NCBI RefSeq assembly: GCF_900178525.1
Contig: NZ_FXDJ01000009.1
Span: 1,076,263 to 1,140,262, forward strand
DNA from: Massilibacteroides vaginae
GTDB lineage: Bacteria > Bacteroidota > Bacteroidia > Bacteroidales > Tannerellaceae
Direction of reading: 5' to 3'
Length of the DNA stretch: 64,000 nt
Below, one piece after another: positions 42,572 to 51,895 of this stretch. Numbering within the stretch: position 1 is the stretch's first letter; the number at the start of each line of letters is the position of its first letter. Below the pieces are notes generated by a model. It was not told the DNA's origin. It saw only the letters and a program-made list of their open reading frames with translations, and did not search any database. Both the position numbers and the translations under genes were made by a program.

Positions 42572-44656
42572 ATGAAGAAAATATACTACATAATGATCGC
42601 TTTAGCAGCAACGTTTACTTCTGTAAAAGCACAGGAAGGAATTACGCAAAGCGTGGCGTGGGATCAGGATACGCTGATTACGATGCTCAATCTGCCGGAT
42701 ATTATGATAAAAGGGGAGAGGCCTATTGTGAAAGTGAATGACGGAAAACTTACTTATGATTTGCCCCGTTTGCTGGAAAACAAAGTGGTTAGCAATGCTT
42801 ACGAATCGATCTTGCAGTTGCCCGGCATTCGCGAACAAGACGGACGTATTCTATTAGCCGGCGCAAACAGTCTGACTGTGGTTCTGAATGGAAAACCGTC
42901 AACCATGAGTGCCGAACAACTCTACGAACAGCTCCGAAACACGCCGCAATCGCGGTTGAAAACAGCCGAAGTAATGTATAGCGCGCCGCCACAATACCAT
43001 ACTCGTGGAGCTGTGATCAATCTTGTACTTACAAAAGGAAACTCGATTATCCCCGACCTGCAGGGACAAATTAATTCTGCTTATACGCAGAAGCATTACG
43101 CGGGCTATTCTTTAGGAGCAACTATGCTCTACTCTTCCGAAAAACTATCCGCGGATTTTCTCTATTCTATAACTGAATCGAAAAACAGAACGGGAATGGA
43201 TTTATTCTCCCGGCATACGCTGAACGACCGGATCTTTGATATCAATCAATCGACTGTAGGGTTTAGAAATTGGTTATCTCATAACCTACGCTTAGGTCTT
43301 AATTATAATTTCACGGAGAAAGATGAGTTGAGTTTTGCTTATACAACTCGTTTAACACCGAAACTAAACAGACAAGAGGTCTCTTCCGGTGATTTTGCCG
43401 ATACGCATACAAAGAAAAAAGTGATTGATCCCGAACAGATGCATAATGCAGGAGTTCACTATAAATCGGGAAGAGGAACAAGTTTTGGAGCCGACTATAC
43501 ATTTTATAAAGACAATACCGCACAGGATTATATTGACTCTAAAAAAGATTTTGTGGCTTATTCTAAACAACAGATAGATCGTCTCACGGCCTACGTGGAT
43601 CAAACACACACACTTGAATCCTGGAATTTTAACTATGGAGGTAAATTTTCGTACGCTTCCGACCATAGCTCACAATTCTATACATCCCGTAGTAGTGAGG
43701 ATCTGTCTGGTTTGGATACGGATAATACATTGAAAGAATATACCTATAACCTGTATGCCGGTTTTGATAAATCTTTCTCGGAAAAACTATCTGTTTCCGC
43801 TTCGTTGACGGGAGAGTATTACAAATACGGCGATTTTAACGAATGGGTGTTCTTTCCCGCGCTTGAAGCGACCTACCTCTTTTCTCCCTCACACATTCTT
43901 CAGTTGTCGCTTTCGTCGGATAGAGCCTATCCGAGTTATTGGGAGATGCACGGCGCAACAAGTTTTATGAATGGCTATGCCGAGTTACAGGGAAATCGTG
44001 ACCTAAGACCCTCAAAAGACTATTCTGCCCAGTTGAGTTATATCTTTAAAGGGAAATATATTTTGACGGCTTATTCTAATTATTCGGACGATTATTTTGC
44101 CCAGCTGCCTTATCAGTCATCCGAACGATTGGCGCTTATCTACAAAACATTGAATTGGGATCATAAATTAACCGTGGGAATCAACTTAGTGATCCCTTTT
44201 AAGCCGTTTGAATGTCTGGACTCGCGTTTAACCCTGAACGGATTTTATGACCGGGCAAAGAGCAACCATTTTCATGATGTATCATTCGACAATGAGAATC
44301 CGGTTTTATATTCCCGTTTAGACAACACGGTTAAGCTGGCTTCAAACCTGCAATTAGAACTATCCGGTGCCTATCTTACGCCCAATATTCAAGGACCTGC
44401 GGACTTAACTAAAATGTGGATGGTAGATGCCGGTGTGAAATGGACTTTCGCTAAAAAGAATGCCGAGTTGAGACTGAAAGGTACAGATTTGTTTAACACC
44501 TGGTCTCCCAATCTGAAAATGCGATATGCCAATCAAAACCTGAACCTGAACATGCTGTCGGATTCAAGAGCAGTAACGCTCTCATTCACTTATAAATTCG
44601 GAGGCTATAAAGCCCGTGAGCAAAAAAAGATAGATACCTCCCGCTTCGGGCAGTAA
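42572..44656 (+). CDS. Outer-membrane beta-barrel protein (OMP_b-brl_3 type)
   Basis: The 694-residue protein starts MKKIYYIMIALAATFTSVKA, a clean signal peptide. It lacks a carboxypeptidase-like domain. The plug-like region (DGRILLAGANSLTVVLNGKP, then SRLKTAEVMYSAPPQYHTRG and AVINLVL) precedes a barrel of ~550 residues with many aromatic beta strands, ending LSFTYKFGGYKA. It differs from the 19449-21764 barrel by its missing N-terminal domain. It is divergent from a histidine kinase/response regulator operon, which probably senses envelope conditions and controls it. ATG 42572 is chosen since the signal peptide begins there. Confidence 0.82.
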   Translation: MKKIYYIMIALAATFTSVKAQEGITQSVAWDQDTLITMLNLPDIMIKGERPIVKVNDGKLTYDLPRLLENKVVSNAYESILQLPGIREQDGRILLAGANSLTVVLNGKPSTMSAEQLYEQLRNTPQSRLKTAEVMYSAPPQYHTRGAVINLVLTKGNSIIPDLQGQINSAYTQKHYAGYSLGATMLYSSEKLSADFLYSITESKNRTGMDLFSRHTLNDRIFDINQSTVGFRNWLSHNLRLGLNYNFTEKDELSFAYTTRLTPKLNRQEVSSGDFADTHTKKKVIDPEQMHNAGVHYKSGRGTSFGADYTFYKDNTAQDYIDSKKDFVAYSKQQIDRLTAYVDQTHTLESWNFNYGGKFSYASDHSSQFYTSRSSEDLSGLDTDNTLKEYTYNLYAGFDKSFSEKLSVSASLTGEYYKYGDFNEWVFFPALEATYLFSPSHILQLSLSSDRAYPSYWEMHGATSFMNGYAELQGNRDLRPSKDYSAQLSYIFKGKYILTAYSNYSDDYFAQLPYQSSERLALIYKTLNWDHKLTVGINLVIPFKPFECLDSRLTLNGFYDRAKSNHFHDVSFDNENPVLYSRLDNTVKLASNLQLELSGAYLTPNIQGPADLTKMWMVDAGVKWTFAKKNAELRLKGTDLFNTWSPNLKMRYANQNLNLNMLSDSRAVTLSFTYKFGGYKAREQKKIDTSRFGQ

Positions 44657-44714
44657 TTATAAAACTGAAGGAACAGAACGAAAATATAAATTGAGGCTCT
44701 TTGTTTAGTTTGCA

Positions 44715-44768
44715 GAAGCGCTTCAACAAACAAAACAAAGCGCTTCAAAATGTTTGTTGAAGCGCTTC
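44715..44768. terminator. Long inverted repeat between converging genes
   Basis: An 18-bp arm at 44715-44732 (GAAGCGCTTCAACAAACA) is perfectly inverted at 44751-44768. The word GAAGCGCTTC, itself a 10-bp palindrome, occurs at 44715 and 44759, with a near-copy (AAAGCGCTTC) at 44737 in the loop. It sits midway between the converging barrel and DMT-transporter genes, where a bidirectional terminator is expected, but neither arm has a T-run. A protein-binding site is the alternative. Confidence 0.55.
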
Positions 44769-44797
44769 AACAGACGTATGTAATGAATGAAATCTAA

Positions 44798-45739
44798 TTA
44801 GTTTCCGGATTGACCTGTAACTTTACTCGAATGACTGTCGGGCTTTGCTGTCTTATACAAAAACAGTATAGGCTTCATTTTTCTCATATTAGCCTCGGCT
44901 ATAAACATTGCGAATAGAATTAAAATACCTCCAATGATTGTTCTTTGAGTAATTTCTTCATTGATCAGAATATAAGCCGCTATAGTTGCAAAAATGGGTT
45001 CACACAAATAAGCCAAAGCTATTTTCTCTTCATCAATATGTTTTTGGGCAATATTTTGTACACAATACATATACGCAGTAGCGAGTACTCCGGTAAACAG
45101 TAATGACGTCCATATATCTTCTTGCATAGGTACACGGAGCGCACCGGGGCCTAAAGTTGTGATGGTCAATATCCCATACATCGCTGCACAGGTGTATAAC
45201 TGCACTATTACAAAGGAAAAAGCTTCAGTTTTATGCTTTAGTTTACTAACAAGTAGCACATAAAACGAGAAAAATACGGACCCGACAAAAACATACAGAT
45301 CACCAAGCACAAAGCCTTCTGATGACGACATGGCTATGATATAAAGTCCGGCTAATGCCACAATACAAGCAAACCACATTTTGCGCTGAACGGGCTTTCT
45401 GAAGAATAATAATTTGAAGATTGGTATCAGCAATACTTCTATCCCGGCAATAAACGAGGCGTTGGAAGAAGACGTATATTTCAGACCAACGGTATGCAAT
45501 AATATGGCGAGACCTAAAGGTATCCCTGCCAAAATTCCGTATTTGATACCCTGTTTGCTAATAACCGAAAGCTGTTTGTGGAAAATAAAGTTTAATATAA
45601 CCGCTGCGATTATAAAACGATACAATAAAAAAGAGTATGGATGAAGGACAGAAAAACTATCTTTCGTAACAGGAAAAGAAATTCCCCAGAAAGCTGTACC
45701 TATAAGTAGAAGAACGAGAAAAAATCTGCTTTTCGTCAT
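44798..45739 (-). CDS. EamA/DMT-family transporter
   Basis: A 313-residue protein with ten hydrophobic helices in two EamA repeats. The first repeat has FFLVLLLIGTAFWGISFPVT, and both contain the glycine- and proline-rich AGIPLGLAILLHTVGLKYTS-like turn. The C-terminal ~25 residues are a cytoplasmic tail. DMT members export amino acids, drugs or other small metabolites; the substrate cannot be inferred. It is a single gene, convergent with the outer-membrane barrel and divergent from the second ECF operon. Confidence 0.92.
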   Translation of the reverse strand: MTKSRFFLVLLLIGTAFWGISFPVTKDSFSVLHPYSFLLYRFIIAAVILNFIFHKQLSVISKQGIKYGILAGIPLGLAILLHTVGLKYTSSSNASFIAGIEVLLIPIFKLLFFRKPVQRKMWFACIVALAGLYIIAMSSSEGFVLGDLYVFVGSVFFSFYVLLVSKLKHKTEAFSFVIVQLYTCAAMYGILTITTLGPGALRVPMQEDIWTSLLFTGVLATAYMYCVQNIAQKHIDEEKIALAYLCEPIFATIAAYILINEEITQRTIIGGILILFAMFIAEANMRKMKPILFLYKTAKPDSHSSKVTGQSGN

Positions 45740-46108
45740 AATCCGTATAATTTAAATTTGAACTTAAACTATTAGGGTATGTAAAAAACGGCTTTACAAA
45801 AGGCAACTTATATCCCCTATCTTCTTCCCTAATGCTGGAATATAAGTCAAAAAAATCCTTATCTGGGTGCAAAATTATAGCAAATAGACAAAATGACCAA
45901 ATTTTAAAGATAGAGTTTATCTATGATAAGTGATACTTTTGGTCTTTTTTCAACCTTTAAATCATTGAAAAAGTCATAGTAGAATATCTTCGCATAAAAA
46001 TGAAGTTAACTATGGGAGAAAACAAAAAAATAAGCGTTATTTGATTTTTCTTCTTTTTCAATGTAATAATCCGGATAAACCTTCGACTAATAAAGAAAAC
46101 GCAATCGA
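45740..46108. other. 369-bp divergent intergenic region before the second ECF operon
   Basis: Contains TATCTTCG (45985-45992), one base from TAnnTTTG, and the word TTCGACTAAT (46082-46091), also found upstream of the first ECF gene (23941-23950). A possible 14-codon frame at 46000-46044 is not called. Otherwise nothing is recognised. Confidence 0.5.
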
Positions 46109-46597
46109 ATGGAGAAGATAAGTTTAGATGATGAATTTGTAAAGCTGATTCAGGATAATGAAAAAATCATATACAAGGTTTGCTCGGTGTATGTGACTGA
46201 TGATAATCCTATAGCCGATCTTTATCAGGACGTAGTTTGTAATCTTTGGAGATCATTTGCCGGATTCAGACAGGAGTGTGCCGCTTCTACCTGGATTTAT
46301 AAGGTAGCTTTAAATACCTGTATCACGGGCTTGAGGAAATACATGAAGAGGCCTCAGCATGTGTCACTCGCGGCTCTTACCGCGCATTTAATGGAGACAG
46401 ATCAAATGGATGGTACTATTCGCGAAATGTATCGTCTGATCCGTCGTCTATCTTCACTGGAGAAGGCTATTATACTGCTTTATCTCGACGAACATTCTTA
46501 TCAGGAAATTGCAGATATAACCGGTCTGACACCCACGAATGTAGGCGTGAGGTTGGTGCGTATCAAAGAGAAACTCAAAAAAATGTCGGAAAATTAA
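46109..46597 (+). CDS. ECF-type RNA polymerase sigma factor (second)
   Basis: A 162-residue sigma with region 2 (DNPIADLYQDVVCNLWRSFA, AASTWIYKVALNTCITGL) and region 4 (LSSLEKAIILLYLDEHSYQE, ADITGLTPTNVGVRLVRIK). It is close in size and layout to the sigma at 23971-24462 and likewise followed, after 11 bp, by a four-TM protein gene. The two sigma proteins differ at many positions, so they are not a recent duplication. The next convincing target is the TonB receptor/DUF4374 cluster at 48043; regulation of it is an inference from proximity. No FecR-like anti-sigma is present. Confidence 0.92.
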   Translation: MEKISLDDEFVKLIQDNEKIIYKVCSVYVTDDNPIADLYQDVVCNLWRSFAGFRQECAASTWIYKVALNTCITGLRKYMKRPQHVSLAALTAHLMETDQMDGTIREMYRLIRRLSSLEKAIILLYLDEHSYQEIADITGLTPTNVGVRLVRIKEKLKKMSEN

Positions 46598-46608
46598 AAA
46601 AGAATAAC

Positions 46609-47190
46609 ATGGAATTGGAAGAAATGAAAAATGCCTGGCTTGCGCTTGGTGAAAAGTTGGATCAGAAAGGAAAGCTTAGCGATATAATCATCCGTGAAAT
46701 GTACCGGTCGAAGGTGAAAAAATCGGTAAATACATTGCTTCGGTACGAATATTTTGGAGTTATTGTTTGTCTTCTCGTTCTGCCTCTTATCGGATGGCTT
46801 ATTTTTGTTAACCAGAGTTTATTATACCGTTTTACATTAGGGTATTGGGCTGTGTTTGATATTGCAGCTGTAATTTGGACACTGAAGAAAATAGGTTTAC
46901 TTATGAAAATAGATGAGATAGGAGTTATAAAAGAAAATATAAGAACAGCGAATACGTATTCCCTATGGATTCATTCTGAAAAAAAGTATTTTATCCCTTT
47001 TACAATAATAGGTGTAATCCCGATGACAGTGATCTATTGGTTTTACGCTAAACCTTGGCACTGGGTTTTTATGACCGCGTTGTTAGTTCTGGTGACATTA
47101 ATCACTATATGGGGATACAAACGGCTTTACGCCCGGAATATCCGTACAATTCAACAAAACTTGAATGAGCTGGACGATTTAAAGGAATAA
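46609..47190 (+). CDS. Four-TM membrane protein, putative ECF anti-sigma factor (second)
   Basis: A 193-residue protein opening MELEEMKNAWLALGEKLDQK, then helices at about 46-67, 73-95, 125-143 and 147-165, and a C-terminal coiled coil (IRTIQQNLNELDDLKE). Sequence identity with the protein at 24474-25070 is low, but the order and spacing of elements agree, including the W about ten residues from the start. I know no named family for it. Its coupling to an ECF sigma twice in this window is the main clue to function. Confidence 0.78.
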   Translation: MELEEMKNAWLALGEKLDQKGKLSDIIIREMYRSKVKKSVNTLLRYEYFGVIVCLLVLPLIGWLIFVNQSLLYRFTLGYWAVFDIAAVIWTLKKIGLLMKIDEIGVIKENIRTANTYSLWIHSEKKYFIPFTIIGVIPMTVIYWFYAKPWHWVFMTALLVLVTLITIWGYKRLYARNIRTIQQNLNELDDLKE

Positions 47191-47225
47191 GTTTAACCAA
47201 TAAAAAATTTAAAAGGGAGGGGCCT

Positions 47226-47681
47226 CTACAGTACTTCTCCCTCAATATATGATTGATACAGATAGGCTGGATTTTCGTAATATAAACTACTATTGAAATC
47301 TTCAATTTTACGTGAAAGCCAAGTGTTATATACTTCTATTAGTGTGTCAATAGGTTGCTTGTTTTGCTTATTGCATATATCAACAATTAGTCGCATATAA
47401 ACTTTGCCAATATCCCAATGAGAAGGAATTAAATACTGTCCGTCGCTAATATTATCAAATACACCTTGTTCAATCTGATAATCGTTCACCAGCTCGTCTG
47501 TTATTTTGTCTATGTTCTCACTGTGATATATGTCTGCCAAATCGTATATATGTTGTAATTTGTCTTTACCAATGGCATTAACAATCACATTACGATGATT
47601 TTTTGTTTTTCTTCCTATATATTCAATCAGGCTGCAAACAAAAAACATATCATTATATTCTTTCTTTTCTCTTCCGGTCAT
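47226..47681 (-). CDS. Hypothetical protein, unknown function
   Basis: A 151-residue soluble protein without signal or membrane helices. It starts MTGREKKEYNDMFFVCSLIE and is rich in helices and aromatic residues (YLIPSHWDIGKVYMRLIVDI, YYENPAYLYQSYIEGEVL). I recognise no domain. It is a lone minus-strand gene between the sigma/anti-sigma pair and the TonB receptor. Similar orphan proteins occur in Bacteroidales accessory DNA, sometimes beside small toxin-like genes, but none is seen here. It could be a remnant of such a module. Confidence 0.65.
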   Translation of the reverse strand: MTGREKKEYNDMFFVCSLIEYIGRKTKNHRNVIVNAIGKDKLQHIYDLADIYHSENIDKITDELVNDYQIEQGVFDNISDGQYLIPSHWDIGKVYMRLIVDICNKQNKQPIDTLIEVYNTWLSRKIEDFNSSLYYENPAYLYQSYIEGEVL

Positions 47682-47939
47682 ATTTTAACCCTTTCACTTT
47701 TGGATGTACTTCCATGATTTTATATCTGATTGTACAATAAAAATACTAAAAGTTATTTATTTACTCCTTCAACCTATCCGGAAAATACCGTAAAGCCTCC
47801 TTTTGGGTGGGAGGTTGATAGCTGTAAAGGCACTATAATGTATGTAGATAATCATTATAATGTCTTTTGTCGATATTATAAGCGTCCATTTTACCTTATT
47901 GTAGGTATGAGTAAGTGTTGCTTTTACTTATTTGTTGCG

Positions 47940-47971
47940 ATTGTGTAGCGTTCTTAATATGTGGATTTTTG
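47940..47971 (+). promoter_or_regulatory. Weak promoter candidate for the TonB receptor/DUF4374 operon
   Basis: ATTG (47940-47943), 20 bp, then GATTTTTG (47964-47971): one mismatch in each element relative to TTTG-N19-21-TAnnTTTG. The start would fall near 47978. Confidence 0.28.
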
Positions 47972-47979
47972 CACCTGAG

Positions 47980-47998
47980 TAAAGTCTTTCGGACTTTA
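47980..47998 (+). promoter_or_regulatory. Short hairpin in the leader of the TonB receptor mRNA
   Basis: TAAAGTC (47980-47986), loop TTTCG, then GACTTTA (47992-47998): a perfect 7-bp stem that would sit at the very 5' end of the transcript if the weak promoter is right. It could stabilise the mRNA or be an operator; no known riboswitch fits. Confidence 0.4.
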
Positions 47999-48042
47999 TT
48001 CGGATTTGCGAACAAAATTTATCGCACAAAAAAGGACTAACA

Positions 48043-50418
48043 ATGTGGATTAATAGAAGATTAGACGTAATCGTCTTTTTATTTTTACTCGTTTCTTTAT
48101 CGATGTTCTCACAGCAGGCAAAACTCTCGGGAAAGATCAAGACAAATACTAATGAAGCTGCGGATTTTGCGACAGTTAGTTTAAAAAATACCACCTATGG
48201 TAGTGTAACGGGCGTAGATGGTTTTTATTCCTTACAGGCTCCTGTTGGAGACTATGTGCTGACTGTATCCGCTATAGGGTATAAAACAGTTGAAAGACCT
48301 GTAAAACTTGTTGCTGACAGAGAAACTAAAGTAAATATCACCATTGCCGAACAAGCTACTGAACTGGATGAAGTAGTTGTGGTTTCAAACGGAGTAAGCA
48401 GACTGAAACGATCTGCTTATAATGTCATCGCGATCGATACCAAGTTATTACAGAATTCTACGCAAAACCTGAGCGAAACATTGGCACAGGCACCCGGAGT
48501 TAAACTTCGCGAATCGGGTGGGGTAGGTTCGGATATGCAGTTGATGATGGATGGATTCAGCGGCAAACACATTAAGATATTTATTGATGGTGTGCCGCAG
48601 GAAGGTGTAGGTAGCTCTTTTGGCTTAAATAATATACCGGCTAATTACGCTGAACGCATTGAGGTTTATAAAGGAGTTGTTCCTGTTGGATTTGGTACCG
48701 ATGCTATCGGAGGGGTGATTAATATTATTACAAAAAAGAACCTGAACAAATGGTTTCTTGATGCTTCCTATTCCTATGGCTCATTTAATACGCATAAATC
48801 ATACGTTAACTTCGGACAAACCTTTGCCAATGGGCTTACCTATGAAATTAATGCGTTTCAGAACTATTCGGACAATAATTATTTCGTAGATACACCCGTC
48901 AAGGACTTTGCTACGGGGGCAATTAACAAGAAAAAGATTGAGCATGTGGAACGCTTTCACGATATGTACCATAACGAGGCTGTTATAGCCAAAGTAGGTA
49001 TCGTAAACAAGAAATGGGCGGATCGTTTAATGTTTGGATTTACTTACTCCAACATGTATAAAGACATTCAAACCGGCGTGCGGCAAGAGGTTGTATTTGG
49101 TGGCAAGTATCGCAAAGGTCATTCGCTTATGCCGTCGTTGGAGTATCGTAAACAAGATCTGTTTACTAAAGGTTTGGATGTTACATTGACGGCCAACTAC
49201 AATAAGAACATAACGCATAATGTTGATACTTCGAACTACGAATATAACTGGCGAGGTGAAATGCGCCTTCTCAGGCTGCCGGGAGAACAAACTTATCAAC
49301 ATACCCGTTCAGACAACGACAACTGGAACGGAACTTTTACGGCAAATTATCGTATCGGAAAGGCACATGTATTTACGCTCAATCATGTTTTAAACGACTT
49401 TTCGCGCTCTAACCGGTCTATGCTGAATAGTAGTTCAACACAGGAGGCCATAGCAAAAGAAACACGAAAAAACATCAGCGGTTTGTCTTATCGGCTAATG
49501 CCTGCTGAGCATTGGAACATATCTGCTTTCGGTAAATATTATAACCAGTTTATTGCCGGACCTATTGCTACATCATCCGCGCAAGATCAATACACGCGTA
49601 CAACCAACGCTCTTGATGCTTTGGGCTATGGCGCGGCAGGAACTTATTTTATTATAAGCGGATTACAGGCAAAGCTTTCGTATGAAAAGGCATATCGCTT
49701 GCCAACCAATGAAGAGATGTTCGGTGATGAAGACTTGGAGAGTGGTGACATAGGTATTAAACCCGAAAACAGTGATAATGTAAATCTGAACCTGAGTTAT
49801 AATGAACAGTTCGGGAAGCATGCCGTGTATGTGGAAGGTGGGTTTATTTACCGCTATACGAAGGATTATATTCAGCGTAAATTGGTTGATCTGGGTGGCG
49901 GAAAATCAGGTGCGGCTTATGAAAACCACGGGCGTGTGGAGACGAAAGGTTATACCCTTTCCGCACGTTATGGGTTTGCGGATTGGGTTAGTGTGGGTGG
50001 AAACTTTACACAAATGGATGTGCGTGACAATGTGAAAACCGTAAGCGGTGGAAGTACGCAGGAAAGTCTGACCTATGGCGCGCGTATGCCCAATATGCCT
50101 TACCGATTTGCTAACTCTGATCTTACGTTTTACAAGCATAACCTGTGGAAAAAAGGGAACCTGTTGACTGTTACTTACGACAATCTATACATGCACAGCT
50201 TCCCGCTTTACTCGGAAGCATTAGGAAGTGAGTCCAGTTTTGTAGTTCCTTCTCAGTTTTCTCATAATCTCACAATCTCTTATGGCGTTCGGAACGGTCG
50301 TTATAACTTCTCGTTTGAATGCAGAAATTTCACGAATGAAAAACTATATGACAATTTCAGTTTACAAAAGGCCGGAAGAGCATTTTACGGAAAGGTGAGA
50401 ATTGCTTTTGGCAACTAA
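48043..50418 (+). CDS. TonB-dependent receptor, siderophore-type (XusA-like)
   Basis: A 791-residue protein with a signal peptide (about 1-25) and a carboxypeptidase-like N-terminal domain (LSGKIKTNTNEAADFATVSL, GVDGFYSLQAPVGDYVLTV). The plug has LAQAPGVKLRESGGVGSDMQ and IKIFIDGVPQEGVGSSFGLN. The barrel ends in IAFGN. Next come a DUF4374 lipoprotein gene (48 bp) and a heme-reductase-like gene. That order recalls XusABC, the Bacteroides xenosiderophore system, in which XusA imports ferric enterobactin. It belongs to the FecA/BtuB-like receptor group, not SusC: it is shorter and has no SusD partner. The ligand is inferred. Confidence 0.9.
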   Translation: MWINRRLDVIVFLFLLVSLSMFSQQAKLSGKIKTNTNEAADFATVSLKNTTYGSVTGVDGFYSLQAPVGDYVLTVSAIGYKTVERPVKLVADRETKVNITIAEQATELDEVVVVSNGVSRLKRSAYNVIAIDTKLLQNSTQNLSETLAQAPGVKLRESGGVGSDMQLMMDGFSGKHIKIFIDGVPQEGVGSSFGLNNIPANYAERIEVYKGVVPVGFGTDAIGGVINIITKKNLNKWFLDASYSYGSFNTHKSYVNFGQTFANGLTYEINAFQNYSDNNYFVDTPVKDFATGAINKKKIEHVERFHDMYHNEAVIAKVGIVNKKWADRLMFGFTYSNMYKDIQTGVRQEVVFGGKYRKGHSLMPSLEYRKQDLFTKGLDVTLTANYNKNITHNVDTSNYEYNWRGEMRLLRLPGEQTYQHTRSDNDNWNGTFTANYRIGKAHVFTLNHVLNDFSRSNRSMLNSSSTQEAIAKETRKNISGLSYRLMPAEHWNISAFGKYYNQFIAGPIATSSAQDQYTRTTNALDALGYGAAGTYFIISGLQAKLSYEKAYRLPTNEEMFGDEDLESGDIGIKPENSDNVNLNLSYNEQFGKHAVYVEGGFIYRYTKDYIQRKLVDLGGGKSGAAYENHGRVETKGYTLSARYGFADWVSVGGNFTQMDVRDNVKTVSGGSTQESLTYGARMPNMPYRFANSDLTFYKHNLWKKGNLLTVTYDNLYMHSFPLYSEALGSESSFVVPSQFSHNLTISYGVRNGRYNFSFECRNFTNEKLYDNFSLQKAGRAFYGKVRIAFGN

Positions 50419-50466
50419 AAATGAATTGATAATAAAGACTATTATCCTTACTAAAATATATAATAA

Positions 50467-51849
50467 ATGAATAACATGAAGAATTTTTTAACGAAAGGTA
50501 TTGCCGCAATGATGATGGCAGGAGGCCTGTTTGTATCTTGTAGTGATAGTGATGATCCGATTCCAACCCCGGAAGAAAACGAAGCTTCCAATTATGTTGT
50601 TGTCGCATCATCTGCCGACGCGAGTTATTTATTAACCGCAGAGGCATTGGGAGAGGGAACGATTACCACCGCTAATAACGGACTTGTAACAGAAACGGGC
50701 TCTTTCTGGATTTTTTACAAGGATAAATACTTGTACCGTTTAGTATATAATCAAGGAAACGCGGGGATAAGCTCTTCTTATGTGATGAACGCTGACGGAA
50801 AAGTGGAGGAGCGTGATAATACGTATGAAATAAAAAGATTTACGTCATACGGCATCTTTAACGATTATATTATAACGTCTTCTACCGGTGATCTGGGACA
50901 AACGTATGCGGACGAAAACGGATTCTTGCCCAAAGGTTTTCAGTTGTCTTATCTGGATGTGAAAAACGAAACATTTACGGATAATAAAAACGTAATTCGG
51001 TCTGAAAACTACCTGGGTAATGGCGAGTTCGTTACATTAGCTGGTATTCAGCAGGTAAATAACAAGCTCTATGTAGCGCCAATTCCAATGGGATTAAGCC
51101 AGTATGGCGTGAAAGCTGAAGGCGGTAACTATGTAAAATATCCGGAGTTAGTAAAAACAGAGGCGGGAGGAAGTTCCAGTAGTGCGTATCAGAAAGGTGA
51201 GCTGCAATGGACGCAGTATCCCGACGAAGCTTGGGTAGCTATTTATAACGATGAATCACTGACAAACCCGAAGTTGATAAAAACGGATAAGATCAGCTAT
51301 GCTTGCGGTCGTAATCGCTCGCAATATTATCAGATGATCTGGGGAGCAGATAATGGGGATGTGTATGTGTTTTCGCCCAGTTATGCGAAGACGATGACGG
51401 CCGATGTACAGAAAACAACACTGCCTGCCGGCGTTGTTCGTATTAAAGCAGGAACAGAAACTTTTGATGAAAGCTATTATTGTAATATTGAAGCACAATC
51501 AAATGGGAAATCATTTGTTCGCTCCTGGCATCTTACAGAAGATTACTTCCTGTTGTTGATGTATGACAGACCTTTGACAGAAACGGGCTTTACAGCGAAT
51601 CAATTAGCTGTTTATAAAGGGGAAGATAAAAAACTGACTTATGTAACAGGACTGCCGGATGCCGGTATTATTACCGGTTTTGCAAATTCACCTTATACAG
51701 AAAATGGTATAGTTTATATGCCTGTTACAACAAGTGATGGTAATCCTGCTATCTATACCATTAACCCAAAAACGGCAGTTGCGGCAAAAGGACTTGTTGT
51801 TGGATCAACACAAATCAGTGGTGCAGGCAGACTTACTTATGTTAAGTAA
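50467..51849 (+). CDS. DUF4374 surface lipoprotein (XusB-like)
   Basis: A 460-residue protein with a lipobox (LFVSC25-SDSDDP) and acidic residues after it that favour surface display. The body shows repeated short strands of a propeller-like fold: [60 protein letters not shown] and [20 protein letters not shown]. That matches DUF4374, the family of XusB, which captures ferric enterobactin at the cell surface and passes iron to XusA. ATG 50476 is an equally possible start. It sits between the TonB receptor and the reductase-like gene, likely one operon. Confidence 0.85.
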   Translation: MNNMKNFLTKGIAAMMMAGGLFVSCSDSDDPIPTPEENEASNYVVVASSADASYLLTAEALGEGTITTANNGLVTETGSFWIFYKDKYLYRLVYNQGNAGISSSYVMNADGKVEERDNTYEIKRFTSYGIFNDYIITSSTGDLGQTYADENGFLPKGFQLSYLDVKNETFTDNKNVIRSENYLGNGEFVTLAGIQQVNNKLYVAPIPMGLSQYGVKAEGGNYVKYPELVKTEAGGSSSSAYQKGELQWTQYPDEAWVAIYNDESLTNPKLIKTDKISYACGRNRSQYYQMIWGADNGDVYVFSPSYAKTMTADVQKTTLPAGVVRIKAGTETFDESYYCNIEAQSNGKSFVRSWHLTEDYFLLLMYDRPLTETGFTANQLAVYKGEDKKLTYVTGLPDAGIITGFANSPYTENGIVYMPVTTSDGNPAIYTINPKTAVAAKGLVVGSTQISGAGRLTYVK

Positions 51850-51895
51850 AGAAGCCTTTATCCTTAATTAACTACCTAATAAAACGAAATTTTCC

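Larger units (their letters stand above)
47682..48042. other. 361-bp upstream region of the iron-uptake cluster
   Basis: Holds a weak promoter (47940-47971) and a 5'-end hairpin (47980-47998) for the TonB receptor gene. A cobalamin riboswitch was looked for because of the receptor type, but no such signature is seen. Confidence 0.45.

Noticed and set aside
42532-42741. Plus-strand frame overlapping the start of the barrel gene
   Set aside because: It ends inside the barrel gene in another frame, whereas the barrel frame has a clear signal peptide.
46000-46044. Possible 14-residue leader peptide upstream of the second ECF sigma
   Set aside because: Any AT-rich leader contains such frames; there are no regulatory codons or attenuator stem nearby.
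47682-48042. Cobalamin riboswitch before the TonB receptor
   Set aside because: I looked for the conserved B12-box sequence and pairing and did not see it; only a short hairpin is present.
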